Positions 18,152 to 27,693 of a DNA stretch of 64,000 nt are shown here, piece after piece. Under the pieces are notes generated by a model. That model did no database searches. It saw nothing but the letters and a program-made list of their open reading frames with translations, and had not been told where the DNA came from. The translations under genes and the position numbers were made by a program. How positions within the stretch are numbered: position 1 is the first letter of the stretch; every line of letters starts with the position of its first letter. Origin of the DNA: Phormidesmis priestleyi BC1401 (GTDB lineage: Bacteria; Cyanobacteriota; Cyanobacteriia; Leptolyngbyales; Leptolyngbyaceae); NCBI RefSeq assembly GCF_001650195.1, contig NZ_LXYR01000016.1, forward strand, positions 37,560-101,559, given 5' to 3'.

Positions 18152-20652
18152 CTAAAAAGTGCCGCGTGTCACCCCTAATTGATTTTGTAGGTTTAACGAT
18201 CGCCAAAGTTGAGAGCCGTTGATTTCTCCGTTTAACAGCTTTTGATAGCATTCGATCGTGTGTTTGACCTGTTCGGCAGATTCGTTGACAAATTCAATCC
18301 TAAAGTGATTCACGCCTAGTTTTGCAAGTGATTGCAAATATTCTGCGCCCGTTTGGGCTTTGCCGTTAAAAACTGTGTTGCGGCATCCAGCATCGGCGGT
18401 GAGAATGTGTTCGGTGCCGACGCGATCGCGCAACTTCACTTCATGCTTTTCGCAGGGTCGCCCGCAGTTGGTGTAGTCGGTTCCGTCGGACATGAAGGCG
18501 CAAAAAACGCAGTGTTCCATGTGAAACATCGGCATATGCTGATGAATGGTCACTTCATACCAATCAGGCGAACCGCTCGTTAATAAGTCTTGCAGTTGCG
18601 CGATATTCAAGTCATAAGACGCGGTGACTCGTTCCAATCCAAAGGTCTGAATTAGATAGTCTGCGGTCAGGGCATTGGCAACGTTGAGCGAAAAATCTCC
18701 GATGCAGCGATCGGACTTAAAAAACTGAAGCTGATCATAATTCCGCACCAGATAGCCATTGGCTTGAGAATCGCGCACCTGTTGCAAAATCCAATTCTCT
18801 CCAGATTTTGTAATTCGCGGCGGCGCAACCCAAATCTTTTTGTCTCCGCTCTCTCTCACCATCTGCACCGCTTGTTTATAAGCACGCGGATCTTCAAACT
18901 CACAGTAAAGCGTCTGAATATCGGTTTCTAACGCGGCTCGAAGTTGACTCAAACTGCGGACTAAGACGAGAAGACTGGGAGCCGACACCGTGCGATGAGG
19001 AACGTTGGGCAGCAACTCTGAAAGCGTCGCATCCGAATTGATCTGCCAACGCTTTGGCTCTGCCCGTAACGTTTCTAGCTGAGTGACAATCTCTCGACGA
19101 ATGCGGTTTAGCTCACTCACAGGCAGCATCGCCGACCCATTGAGATGATTAGTCAACTTCTCTAAGCGAAAAGGAGTGTTGCCGAGTCGTCCTAACTGTT
19201 CTTGTAGGCGATCGCTCGTCAATGGTCTGTTGTGCGCTTCAACCAACGGCATCTCAGACTCGACTTGCACGACATGACCAATACGATCGCGACCAATCAC
19301 AACCAGAGATTGTCCAACGTCTCCATGAATCTCAAGATCAATGGGACGCTGAAACTGGGGCGTGTCTCCTGCGAAGGTTTGTCTAATTTGTCGATCGAGA
19401 TCTGGGTCGCTCGTCTTCCAGATGCGATCGCCGAGATGAATGCGTTTAAAATTCAGCGCACCACGTCCAAACGCGAGAATTGCATCTTGTTTGTGATGCT
19501 CGATCGTGTAAATTCGTCCGCCTTCTTCTGACGCTTCAGGGTGTCCACTATCGAAAACAACGCCATCACCGGGCTTTAAAGGGGCTTGTAATTGTACTGT
19601 GATTTGTTCGTTGCGAATGTGGGTGACTTCGCCGAGATAAACGCCGCGCTTCTTGCCAAATCGAGCGTGAACTAATTCCTGGTTGTTGATACCCTCAAAC
19701 CACCCGGTGTGTAGCCCTCGCGAGAAGCCATCTCAAGCCGATATCGGTCTTCTCCTGGAGCGGTGGATTCTAGATCGGACATGACACGATCGAGCGCTTC
19801 TCGATAGACTCGCGTCACGGTTGCCACATATTCAGGCGATTTTAGCCGCCCTTCGATCTTGAGGCTGCTGACTCCGGTTTTGACGAGTTCTGGCAGCACG
19901 TCTAGCCCTGCTAAATCTTGAGGACTCAGCAGATATCTGCGGTTCGCTCCAGCGTGTTCGTTCGCATTACCTAAATCGATTACTTGACCGTCTGAAATCA
20001 ATTCATAAGGCATTCGGCACGCCTGGGCGCACTCGCCGCGATTAGCAGACCGACCGCCCAGCGATTCACTCGTCAAACACTGCCCCGAATAGGCGACGCA
20101 CAGCGCCCCATGCACAAACACTTCTAGCGGCAGCGAGACATTTTTCTCGGCAATCTGCCGCTGAATTTTGTCAATTTCTTTCATCGAACATTCACGAGCC
20201 AGCACCACTAGCTGACACCCGATCGCTTTGGCAAATTCGACCCCGGCAGCGCTGGTGATGGTCATTTGAGTCGAGGCGTGAATTGGGAAATCGGGCGACA
20301 AGTGACGAATCAGCCGACAGATGCCGATGTCTTGAACGATCGCCGCATCGACTCCAGCCGCAATAATGGTGCGAAGATAGTGTTCTGCCTCAGCCAACTC
20401 GGTCGGAAAAACCAGCGTGTTGAGCGTGACATAGCCCTTCACGCCGCGACGATGCAGAAATTCCATCAACTGCGGCAAATCAGCTCCGGTGAAGTTTTGC
20501 GCTCGCATTCGCGCGTTAAATCGCTCTAAGCCAAAATAAATTGCGTCAGCACCGTTCTCGATCGCCGCTTTAGCACAGTCCCAATGTCCAGCCGGGGCAA
20601 GCAGTTCGGGGCATTGCAGAGATTGAGAAACGTCGTTTTCGGCAGCGTGCAT
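18152..20652 (-). pseudogene. U32-family peptidase / RlhA-type protein with a one-base frameshift
   Basis: Two frames encode one ~833-residue protein. The N-terminal part (20652-19672) carries the U32 core: CPELLAPAGHWDCAKAAIENG, the iron-sulfur cysteines in GALCVAYSGQCLTSE and RGECAQACRMPYEL, and SSLKIEGRLKSPEYVA. It then ends prematurely. The other frame is open from about 19730 down to 18152 and reads FSRGLHTGWFEGINNQELVH and onward. The junction reads ATGGCTTCTCGC where ATGGCTTTCTCGC is expected, i.e. one T lost from a T-run near 19729-19731. RlhA and other large U32 proteins hydroxylate rRNA/tRNA bases using prephenate. The damage may be a sequencing error or a fresh mutation, since the rest is intact. 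Confidence 0.85.
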
Positions 20653-20710
20653 GAGCGTTGAGAAGATGGCGGCTTCTTCATGATAGTGTGCAGGTTAACG
20701 GTGAAATTGT

Positions 20711-21886
20711 TTATCGAATCCGTCCGACCACGAATTTGAGATATCGCCCTTCTGGAAATTGTGCTGGAACGGGATGGTCGATCGCGTGTCCTGCTTCGTG
20801 AATGATTTGAACTCGTCGCCCTGCTGAAGCACCTGCTGCCGCTAACACTTCGTTAAATGCTTCTGGACTGACTTGACTCGTGCAGCTCGCCGACACCAAA
20901 AGTCCATTAGGGGCAACGCATCGCAGCGCTAACGCGTTTAACTTGGTGTAACCGCGCAGGGCAGCATAGCGATTTTGCTTGCTCTTAGCAAAACTGGGCG
21001 GGTCGAGAATGACCAAATCAAACGATCGCTTTTCTTGAGCATAGCCGTCTAGCAACTCAAAGCAGTCTTGAGTAATAAAGGTGTGTCGCTCTGGATCAAG
21101 GTGGTTAAGGGCAATATTTTTAGCCGCCGACTCTGCTAACCCTTTGCCGATATCGACGCTGGTAACATGATGGGCATTGCCCCGCAGCGCATAGAGCGAA
21201 AAGGCTCCTGTGTAAGAAAAACAGTTGAGCACGTCTCGATCGCCACTCAACCCTTCGACAAACCGCCGATTTTCTCGATGATCCAGAAACAGTCCGGTTT
21301 TTTGTCCCGTGTGCAAATTCACCTCAAACTTCAAGCCATGTTCTTGCACGACGAATGCTTTAGGAGAGGGTTTGCCCCACAGCAGTTGAGTTTTGCTTTC
21401 ACCCTCGGCACGATCGCCCAAATGCTGCGTTCTCAACGCGATGCCCTTAAGGGATTTAATCTCAATGAGCGACTTGACTAGCCAATCTAATAATTCTTCT
21501 GCCCCTGGCATATAGGTCTGAATGACGGCAAAATCGCCATATAAATCAACGGTTAGCCCTGGCAGCCCATCGCCCTCACCAAACAGCCACCGATAGGCGG
21601 TGCAGCCTTGATCTCTGAGCGACGATCGTAACTCCCACGCGGCTTGAACCTGCTGACGAAACCAGGGAGGGGTTGGCAGATCACGATCGGAGAAAATTCG
21701 AATCGCAATCGCGCCTTGGTCATCCCACAATCCATAGCCTGTCCAGCCAGCACACCGCACTTTCACCCAGCTTCCTGACGGCAGATGCAGATCTTTAGAA
21801 ATGTGAGTTCGATAGACCCAGGGATGCCCTCTCACTAAATGGTCTCTGAGAGTCGTGGGCAGATGAATTTCGCGGAGCTTTGCCAT
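20711..21886 (-). CDS. Class I rRNA methyltransferase, RlmI-like (PUA + SAM domain)
   Basis: 391 residues from the ATG ending at 21886 (MAKLREIHLP); an upstream in-frame start at 21940 is possible. An N-terminal PUA-like domain (residues ~1-75) is followed by an EEHI-type domain and a Rossmann methyltransferase with VLNCFSYTGAFSLYAL (SAM site), LDPPSFAKSK (motif IV) and SASCTSQVS. Members methylate cytosine C5 in 23S rRNA (RlmI, m5C1962). It lies 58 bp upstream of the rlhA-like gene on the same strand, so the two 23S-modifying candidates may form an operon. Confidence 0.88.
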   Translation of the reverse strand: MAKLREIHLPTTLRDHLVRGHPWVYRTHISKDLHLPSGSWVKVRCAGWTGYGLWDDQGAIAIRIFSDRDLPTPPWFRQQVQAAWELRSSLRDQGCTAYRWLFGEGDGLPGLTVDLYGDFAVIQTYMPGAEELLDWLVKSLIEIKSLKGIALRTQHLGDRAEGESKTQLLWGKPSPKAFVVQEHGLKFEVNLHTGQKTGLFLDHRENRRFVEGLSGDRDVLNCFSYTGAFSLYALRGNAHHVTSVDIGKGLAESAAKNIALNHLDPERHTFITQDCFELLDGYAQEKRSFDLVILDPPSFAKSKQNRYAALRGYTKLNALALRCVAPNGLLVSASCTSQVSPEAFNEVLAAAGASAGRRVQIIHEAGHAIDHPVPAQFPEGRYLKFVVGRIR

Positions 21887-22015
21887 TGAGATCGAGGGGC
21901 GTTGAGCAACTATCGTGACAGATTCTGCAAATCGCCGCAATCGTAGTTCGCGATCGAGTTAATTTCTGATAAAGTATTGATAAGTTTTTAACTTTTTCTT
22001 TACAACCTGTGGATT

Positions 22016-22234
22016 ATGCATCCTGACACTTCCCAAGATATGCACTCAACCACGATGTCGACGACACAACCTGAAGCACGGATGCTCTCAAAAGATGTGC
22101 AGCAAGGTTATTTAGAGATTCAGCAAGAAGACTGGGTGAAGGATTTGCTCAACAAACTCGCGCCTGAAGAACATCACGTTGTTTTAGAGGCTTTCACAGA
22201 TCTCAAGCGATTTAATCGCAAAAAGTATAGCTAG
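22016..22234 (+). CDS. Small conserved hypothetical protein
   Basis: Up to 72 residues, charged and soluble, e.g. DVQQGYLEIQQEDWVKDLLN and EEHHVVLEAFTDLKRFNRKK. Internal ATGs at 22040, 22055 and 22082 are alternative starts. No domain is recognised; the composition is protein-like. Confidence 0.5.
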   Translation: MHPDTSQDMHSTTMSTTQPEARMLSKDVQQGYLEIQQEDWVKDLLNKLAPEEHHVVLEAFTDLKRFNRKKYS

Positions 22235-22249
22235 ATTTGGGCTGACCTA

Positions 22250-22663
22250 TTAGACCCACTGCACTAACCTTTGCACAGGCAGCACTGATTTTACTTTTGT
22301 TAGCACTTCCTCAAAATCGATCGGTTTGCGAATCAGCCCATTAACTTCAACCGTCTCAAGCGTTGATAGCTGAATCTGATCATGACCTGTCACCAAAAAA
22401 ATAGGTAGAATTGAGCGATCGTGATGTTGACGAATCTGCCGAGCCACCTCAAAGCCGTTCATTTCTGGCATCATGACATCTAGCAACACGAGATCGGGAG
22501 GAGACTGGTTAATCTGAGCGATCGCCGCACGTCCGCTATCAGCGATTTCGACCTGATAACCTTCACTTTCTAAAAGTGCTTGCATTAGATAAGAGTTATC
22601 GGCAACATCATCAACCACAAGGATTCGAGGAGTTGCTTTGTTCTGGAGAGACCAATAGTTCAT
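22250..22663 (-). CDS. Response regulator, receiver domain only
   Basis: 137 residues forming one CheY-like receiver. The acidic pocket is VVDDVADNS, the phospho-acceptor Asp lies in LVLLDVMMPEMNGFE, and the switch Thr and Lys are in FLVTGHD and LIRKPIDF. There is no output domain, so it works by protein-protein contact. It is divergent from the hybrid histidine kinase at 23059 and may act in the same phosphorelay. Confidence 0.9.
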   Translation of the reverse strand: MNYWSLQNKATPRILVVDDVADNSYLMQALLESEGYQVEIADSGRAAIAQINQSPPDLVLLDVMMPEMNGFEVARQIRQHHDRSILPIFLVTGHDQIQLSTLETVEVNGLIRKPIDFEEVLTKVKSVLPVQRLVQWV

Positions 22664-22772
22664 CAGAGCTTATTATCGGTTTTTAGACGCAGGCGCTTAG
22701 TCAGATCATCCTACTTCGGACAGTGCAAGCCTCTCATCCTGTAGAGAGATTTGCACTGCCCAGGTTGTCAAA

Positions 22773-22922
22773 AGACCTCCTGCGTGAACTGGACAGCCCT
22801 CTGCACAAAGTGGGGCAAGCCCTCCCCAACCCTTCTCCCCAGGAAGAAGGGAGCAGAACCTCTTGTTCCCTCTCCTTGGGGAGAGGGCTAGGGTGAGGAC
22901 GAAGGATTCGTGCAGGAGGTCT
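22773..22922. mobile_element. MITE-like element with 11-bp terminal inverted repeats
   Basis: A 150-bp palindromic element. The ends AGACCTCCTGC (22773-22783) and GCAGGAGGTCT (22912-22922) are perfect inverted repeats, and the interior carries the CCCTCTCC/GGAGAGGGCTAGGGTGAGG core shared with other copies in the window. There is no coding capacity, and a target-site duplication is not evident. This is the best-preserved copy here. Confidence 0.75.
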
Positions 22923-23058
22923 ATGATGTCGAGATCGAACTGTTGTGCCAACGCGGGGACGACAGAAGCGTTTAGTGTCTAGCAGTTGATCACTCGCCAA
23001 TCCCGCTGCAAATTTCGCTATTCTTGAAGCAGTAACGCGCTACAGGTAAAGTCATTTC

Positions 23059-26000
23059 ATGCTAAACCGTTTGAAAATCGGCACCAAAATCGGCTCAGGG
23101 TTTGCACTCGGTTTAGCAGTCTTCTCGGTCGTTGGGTTTATTGCCTATCGCGGCACTCATCAGTTAGTCGAAACTGCCCGCGCAGAAGCGCACACCTACC
23201 AGGTGTTAAGTGGTTTAGATGAGATTCTTTCGCTCGCTAAAGATGCTGAAACGGGACAGCGAGGCTATATTCTTACCGGGGAACCGCGCTATCTCGAACC
23301 CTATCAGACCGCCATTAAAAAGATAGAACAGAAAACAACAGACATCAGAGAATTGACGGCAGACAACCCTAGCCAGCAGCGTAATCTTGATAGGCTAGAG
23401 CCTGTGATTGGAGACAGGCTAGCAGTGTTGAAGGAAGTGATCAACCTGAGACAGGCAGAGGGGCTTGAGGCAGCAGTAGCCCTCATTCGCAAAGATCGGG
23501 GCAGACAACTGATGGGTGAGATTCGTCGCATCGTCGGGCAAATGGAGGAAAACGAGCAAAAATTACTGCTTCTCCGCACCGAAGCGGCTGAATCTGCTGC
23601 TAACACCACGCTCTCAAGTATCACATTGGGAGTTCCAACAGCACTCGCGCTGCTGACGGTGCTGGGAATCTTGCTGAATCGACACATTTCTAAACCGCTG
23701 AATGGTGTCTCTAAAGTGGCAGAAAAAATCGGCGAAGGAGACTTATCGGTGAGTCTGCCTGTCAGCGATCGTCAAGATGAAATCGGAGTTTTGACGCGCA
23801 CGATCAATCAAATGATTATTCGGCTGCGCGAAAGCACTCAAAAAAACGAGGAGCAAACCTGGCTCAAGACTAATTTGGCTGACGTGAGTCAACGGCTGCA
23901 AGGGCAGCGCAACTTAGCAAACATCTCAAACTTGCTGTTGTCAAATCTTGCCACGATCGTCGATGCCCAACAGGGCGCATTTTATGGACTGAATGAAACG
24001 AGTGGTCAGCCACAGTTAAAACGATTGGGCAGCTATGCCCGTGATCAGTCTCGATCGCTGTCTGAGTCGATTCAACTCGGCGAAGGATTAGTCGGGCAGT
24101 GTGCCCTTGAAAAGCGCACCATTCTCTTAAATGAGGTCCCCAGTGATTATTTTCAGATCAATTCAGCGTTGGGAAGCGTGTGTCCTCGCAGCTTGATTGT
24201 GTTGCCTGTGATGTTTGAAAAACAGGTGGTCGCAGTAATCGAGCTGGCTTCATTACAGCCATTTACCGAGGCGTATTTAGACTTTTTGAATCAGGTCAGT
24301 GACACGATCGGGGTGGCGCTCAACACGATCTTGGCTGATATGCGAACTCAACAACTATTAGAAGAGACGCAAACCCTTGCCGAAGAACTGCAAGCTCAAC
24401 AAGACGAACTGCAAGAGAGCAATCAGCAGTTAGAAGAGCAGGCAAGAGTTCTTCAGGTGTCAGAGATGCAGTTGCAGCAACAGCAAGAAGAATTGCAGCA
24501 GTCAAACGAAGAATTGCAGCAGTTAAATGGAGAATTAGAGGAAAAAGCAGAATTACTAGAAGTTCAAAACCAGGAAGTTGAACACAAAAATCAAGAGATT
24601 GAAGATGCGAGACAGGCATTAGAGCAGAAAGCCGCTCAGTTAGCATTGTCGTCAAAATATAAGTCAGAATTTCTGGCAAATATGTCGCATGAATTGCGAA
24701 CTCCGTTAAACAGTTTGCTGATTTTGGCGCAATTGCTCAAAGAAAATTCTGGAGGCAATCTCAACGAAAAGCAGGTGGAATATAGCCGCACGATTCATTC
24801 TGCTGGTAGAGACTTACTAGAGTTAATCAACGACATTTTAGATTTGGCAAAAATCGAGTCGGGTACGCTGTCGATCGAGCCTGAACGTCTCTCTTTTGTG
24901 GATCTAAAACTCTTTTTAGAGGGCACTTTTCAGCAGCTTGCTCAAAATAAAGGACTGAGCTTTACGATCGAACTCGATTCTCAACTTCCTTCAATCATCT
25001 CGACCGATCCCAAGCGGTTGCAGCAAATTCTCAAAAATCTGTTGTCGAATGCCTTCAAATTCACTGAGCAAGGAAGCATTACCCTTCAAATAAAAGTTGA
25101 AGACAGAGTGACTTTAGCGACTCCTCAATCTGAAAGTCCAGTGATTGCGTTCTCGGTTGTTGATACAGGGATTGGGATTCCGATCGAGCAGCAGCAGGTG
25201 ATTTTTGAAGCGTTTCAGCAAGCGGATGGCACTACCAGTCGTAAATACGGCGGCACGGGGCTAGGGCTGTCTATCAGCCGCGAACTGGCGCAGCTTCTAG
25301 GAGGCGTGATCGCTCTGGTGAGCCATCCCGGAGAGGGAAGCACGTTCTCGCTCTATCTGCCTCAGACTTACCAAAAATTGACAACAGACACCCGTTCAAT
25401 CCGAGATAATTTGCTTGCGGAGTCAGTGCGTTCGATCGGTCAAGCGTCTGTGGTGTCTTCTGTAGAACCAGTTTCCGTTACGCTCTCACTGAATGAAGTT
25501 AAGGACGATCGAGACCTGATTCAACCGGGCGATCGCTCCAGTTTGCCGGACGAAAATCGCGTTCTGCTGATCATTGAAGATGACATTAATTTTGCTCGAA
25601 TCCTGCTAGATTTGTCTCGACAGCAGGGCTTTAACGTCTTGGTCGCGCTGCGCGGCGGTTCGGGGTTGAATCTAGCGCGTCGGTTTGTTCCCGATGCGAT
25701 TTTACTCGATATTCACCTCCCGGATATGGATGGCTGGACGGTGCTCGATCGCGTTAAACATGATCCCGATATTCGGCACGTTCCGATTCACATTATTTCA
25801 AGTGACGATCGCTTGCAGCGGGGCTTCCAGCTAGGCGCGATAGATTATTTGCAGAAACCAATTTCGTCAGAGGCGTTAACCGAAGCGCTATCAGAAATTA
25901 AGAGTTTTGTGGATCGTCCGATTAAACGCCTTTTAGTGATTGAAGATGATGCCGTGCAAGCCCAAAGCATTATCGAACTGATTGGAAATGGTGACGTTGA

Positions 26001-26727
26001 AAGTACGGCAGTTAGCACAGGAGCAGACGCGCTTGAGGCGTTGCGATCGACGCGCTTTGACTGCATTATTTTAGACCTGGGCTTGCCTGATATGAACGGC
26101 TTTGAGCTAATGGAGCAAATCCGGCAGCAGTCCAGCAAATCGAAGCCTCCGATCGTCGTTTACACAGGCAAAGACCTGACTCGCCAAGAAGAAACTCAAC
26201 TAAAGCGATTAGCCGAAACGATCATTGTCAAAGATGTGCGATCGCCAGAGCGACTGCTTGACGAAACAGCTTTATTTTTGCATCGAGTTCACGCTAATTT
26301 GCCTCAGCCTAAACGCCAAATTTTAGAAGATCTGCGCCAAACAGATTCTGTTTTGACGGGCAAAAAAATTCTGATTGTCGATGACGATGTGCGAAACATT
26401 TTCGCGATTACGAGCTTGTTAGAGCGCTATCAAATGCAGGTCATATTTGCTGAAAACGGCAGAGATGGCATCACTACGCTAGAAGAAAATCTTGATGCCA
26501 GCATCGTTTTAATGGATGTAATGATGCCAGAAATGGACGGCTACGAAGCGACTCGTGCGATTCGATCGCAGGCTCGGTTTCGATCGCTGCCGATCATTGC
26601 GCTCACGGCAAAAGCCATGCAGGGCGATCGCGAAAAATGTATCGAAGCGGGTGCGTCTGACTACATCACAAAACCCGTTGACACCGACCAATTGCTTTCG
26701 CTTCTGCGAGTTTGGCTCTATCGCTAG
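23059..26727 (+). CDS. Hybrid sensor histidine kinase (CHASE3-HAMP-GAF-HisKA-HATPase-3xREC)
   Basis: 1222 residues. Order: TM1 (~10-30); a CHASE3-type periplasmic domain (~35-180, with DAETGQRGYILTGE); TM2 (~187-207); HAMP (~208-262); GAF (~280-430); a Q/E-rich coiled coil (~435-545); HisKA with the phosphorylated His in FLANMSHELRTPLN (~555); HATPase_c with NLLSNAFKFTE, DTGIGIP and GGTGLGLSI; then three receivers with Asp in ILLDIHLPDMDG, IILDLGLPDMNG and VLMDVMMPEMDG. This is a multi-step phosphorelay hub of a type common in cyanobacteria; the stimulus is unknown. Confidence 0.95.
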   Translation: MLNRLKIGTKIGSGFALGLAVFSVVGFIAYRGTHQLVETARAEAHTYQVLSGLDEILSLAKDAETGQRGYILTGEPRYLEPYQTAIKKIEQKTTDIRELTADNPSQQRNLDRLEPVIGDRLAVLKEVINLRQAEGLEAAVALIRKDRGRQLMGEIRRIVGQMEENEQKLLLLRTEAAESAANTTLSSITLGVPTALALLTVLGILLNRHISKPLNGVSKVAEKIGEGDLSVSLPVSDRQDEIGVLTRTINQMIIRLRESTQKNEEQTWLKTNLADVSQRLQGQRNLANISNLLLSNLATIVDAQQGAFYGLNETSGQPQLKRLGSYARDQSRSLSESIQLGEGLVGQCALEKRTILLNEVPSDYFQINSALGSVCPRSLIVLPVMFEKQVVAVIELASLQPFTEAYLDFLNQVSDTIGVALNTILADMRTQQLLEETQTLAEELQAQQDELQESNQQLEEQARVLQVSEMQLQQQQEELQQSNEELQQLNGELEEKAELLEVQNQEVEHKNQEIEDARQALEQKAAQLALSSKYKSEFLANMSHELRTPLNSLLILAQLLKENSGGNLNEKQVEYSRTIHSAGRDLLELINDILDLAKIESGTLSIEPERLSFVDLKLFLEGTFQQLAQNKGLSFTIELDSQLPSIISTDPKRLQQILKNLLSNAFKFTEQGSITLQIKVEDRVTLATPQSESPVIAFSVVDTGIGIPIEQQQVIFEAFQQADGTTSRKYGGTGLGLSISRELAQLLGGVIALVSHPGEGSTFSLYLPQTYQKLTTDTRSIRDNLLAESVRSIGQASVVSSVEPVSVTLSLNEVKDDRDLIQPGDRSSLPDENRVLLIIEDDINFARILLDLSRQQGFNVLVALRGGSGLNLARRFVPDAILLDIHLPDMDGWTVLDRVKHDPDIRHVPIHIISSDDRLQRGFQLGAIDYLQKPISSEALTEALSEIKSFVDRPIKRLLVIEDDAVQAQSIIELIGNGDVESTAVSTGADALEALRSTRFDCIILDLGLPDMNGFELMEQIRQQSSKSKPPIVVYTGKDLTRQEETQLKRLAETIIVKDVRSPERLLDETALFLHRVHANLPQPKRQILEDLRQTDSVLTGKKILIVDDDVRNIFAITSLLERYQMQVIFAENGRDGITTLEENLDASIVLMDVMMPEMDGYEATRAIRSQARFRSLPIIALTAKAMQGDREKCIEAGASDYITKPVDTDQLLSLLRVWLYR

Positions 26728-26782
26728 TAGGATAGGTTGCTTTAGGATAAAGTCTTCCTCTCGCATTTGAAGGGACTAGCAA

Positions 26783-27154
26783 ATGTCTACTGAGATTATT
26801 CAACTGTTGGTAATTGGGTTAGCGGCTGGCATTGCTGGCGGTATGTTTGGCATCGGTGGCGGAGCAATCATGGTTCCGGCAATGGTGCTGTTGATGGGAA
26901 TGGATCAAAAATTTGCAACCGGAACCTCGCTCGCGGCTCAAGTTCTCCCGATCGGAATCCTCGGCGCGATCGTTTACCAGCGCAATGGCAATCTCAACAT
27001 TCGAGATGCCGTATTAATCGCGGCAGGCTTAGTAGTCGGCAACCTGTTTGGAGCGCTTTTCGCCAATCAGCCGTTTATCAGCAGCGAAGTGATGAAAAAA
27101 CTCTACGGCATTTTTCTATTCGGAATCGGGTTTCGCTATCTATTCTTTCGCTAA
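26783..27154 (+). CDS. TSUP (TauE/SafE) family permease, half-size
   Basis: 123 residues with about four helices and the family motif GGMFGIGGGAIMVPAMVLL near the N-terminus, plus FATGTSLAAQVLPIGILGA. TSUP transporters usually have two such halves (~250 residues, eight helices), so this is a single-half protein that could work as a dimer. Family substrates include sulfite and other sulfur or organic anions. Its 3' end overlaps the convergent def gene by 15 bp. Confidence 0.82.
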   Translation: MSTEIIQLLVIGLAAGIAGGMFGIGGGAIMVPAMVLLMGMDQKFATGTSLAAQVLPIGILGAIVYQRNGNLNIRDAVLIAAGLVVGNLFGALFANQPFISSEVMKKLYGIFLFGIGFRYLFFR

Positions 27155-27679
27155 CGCTTCCATTTGTCGTTGATATTCTTTTTCAGTCACTAACGCGTGA
27201 GTGGTTTCGACGCGATCGAGAAACATCACTCCCTTAAAATGATCACATTCGTGCTGGAAGATTCGAGCCACGAAATCGGTCATTTCCATCTTTTGCGGTC
27301 TGCCCTGGCGATCGGTGTATTCAATCTCGATCGCCTGATATCTCGGCACCTGTCCCCGAATGCCCGGAATGCTTAAACAGCCTTCCCATCCGATAACCGT
27401 CTCGCTTGAGTGAGACAAAATGCGCGGATTCAAAATCGCAGTCGGCTCCATTTCTGGCGCAGTCGGATAGCGAGGATTGGGACGAGATGCCACAATCATC
27501 AACTGACACGATCGGGCGACTTGAGGGGCAGCAATTCCTACCCCATTCGTCTGTTTGACCGTCAATAACAGATCATCAATCAGCGTCTGAATCGCGGGAT
27601 CTTGAACATCCAAAATGGGATCTGCGGTCTGACGCAAAATTGGATGTCCCAGTTCAATAATCTCTAGTAGTTCACTCAT
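27140..27679 (-). CDS. def: Peptide deformylase
   Basis: 179 residues. It removes the formyl group from nascent N-terminal methionine. All three metal/active-site motifs are present: GVGIAAPQV, EGCLSIPG and FQHECDHFKG (HExxH). Standard length. It begins 14 bp after the protease gene ends, so the two probably share a transcript. Confidence 0.96.
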   Translation of the reverse strand: MSELLEIIELGHPILRQTADPILDVQDPAIQTLIDDLLLTVKQTNGVGIAAPQVARSCQLMIVASRPNPRYPTAPEMEPTAILNPRILSHSSETVIGWEGCLSIPGIRGQVPRYQAIEIEYTDRQGRPQKMEMTDFVARIFQHECDHFKGVMFLDRVETTHALVTEKEYQRQMEALAKE

Positions 27680-27693
27680 CTTTAAATCAACTT

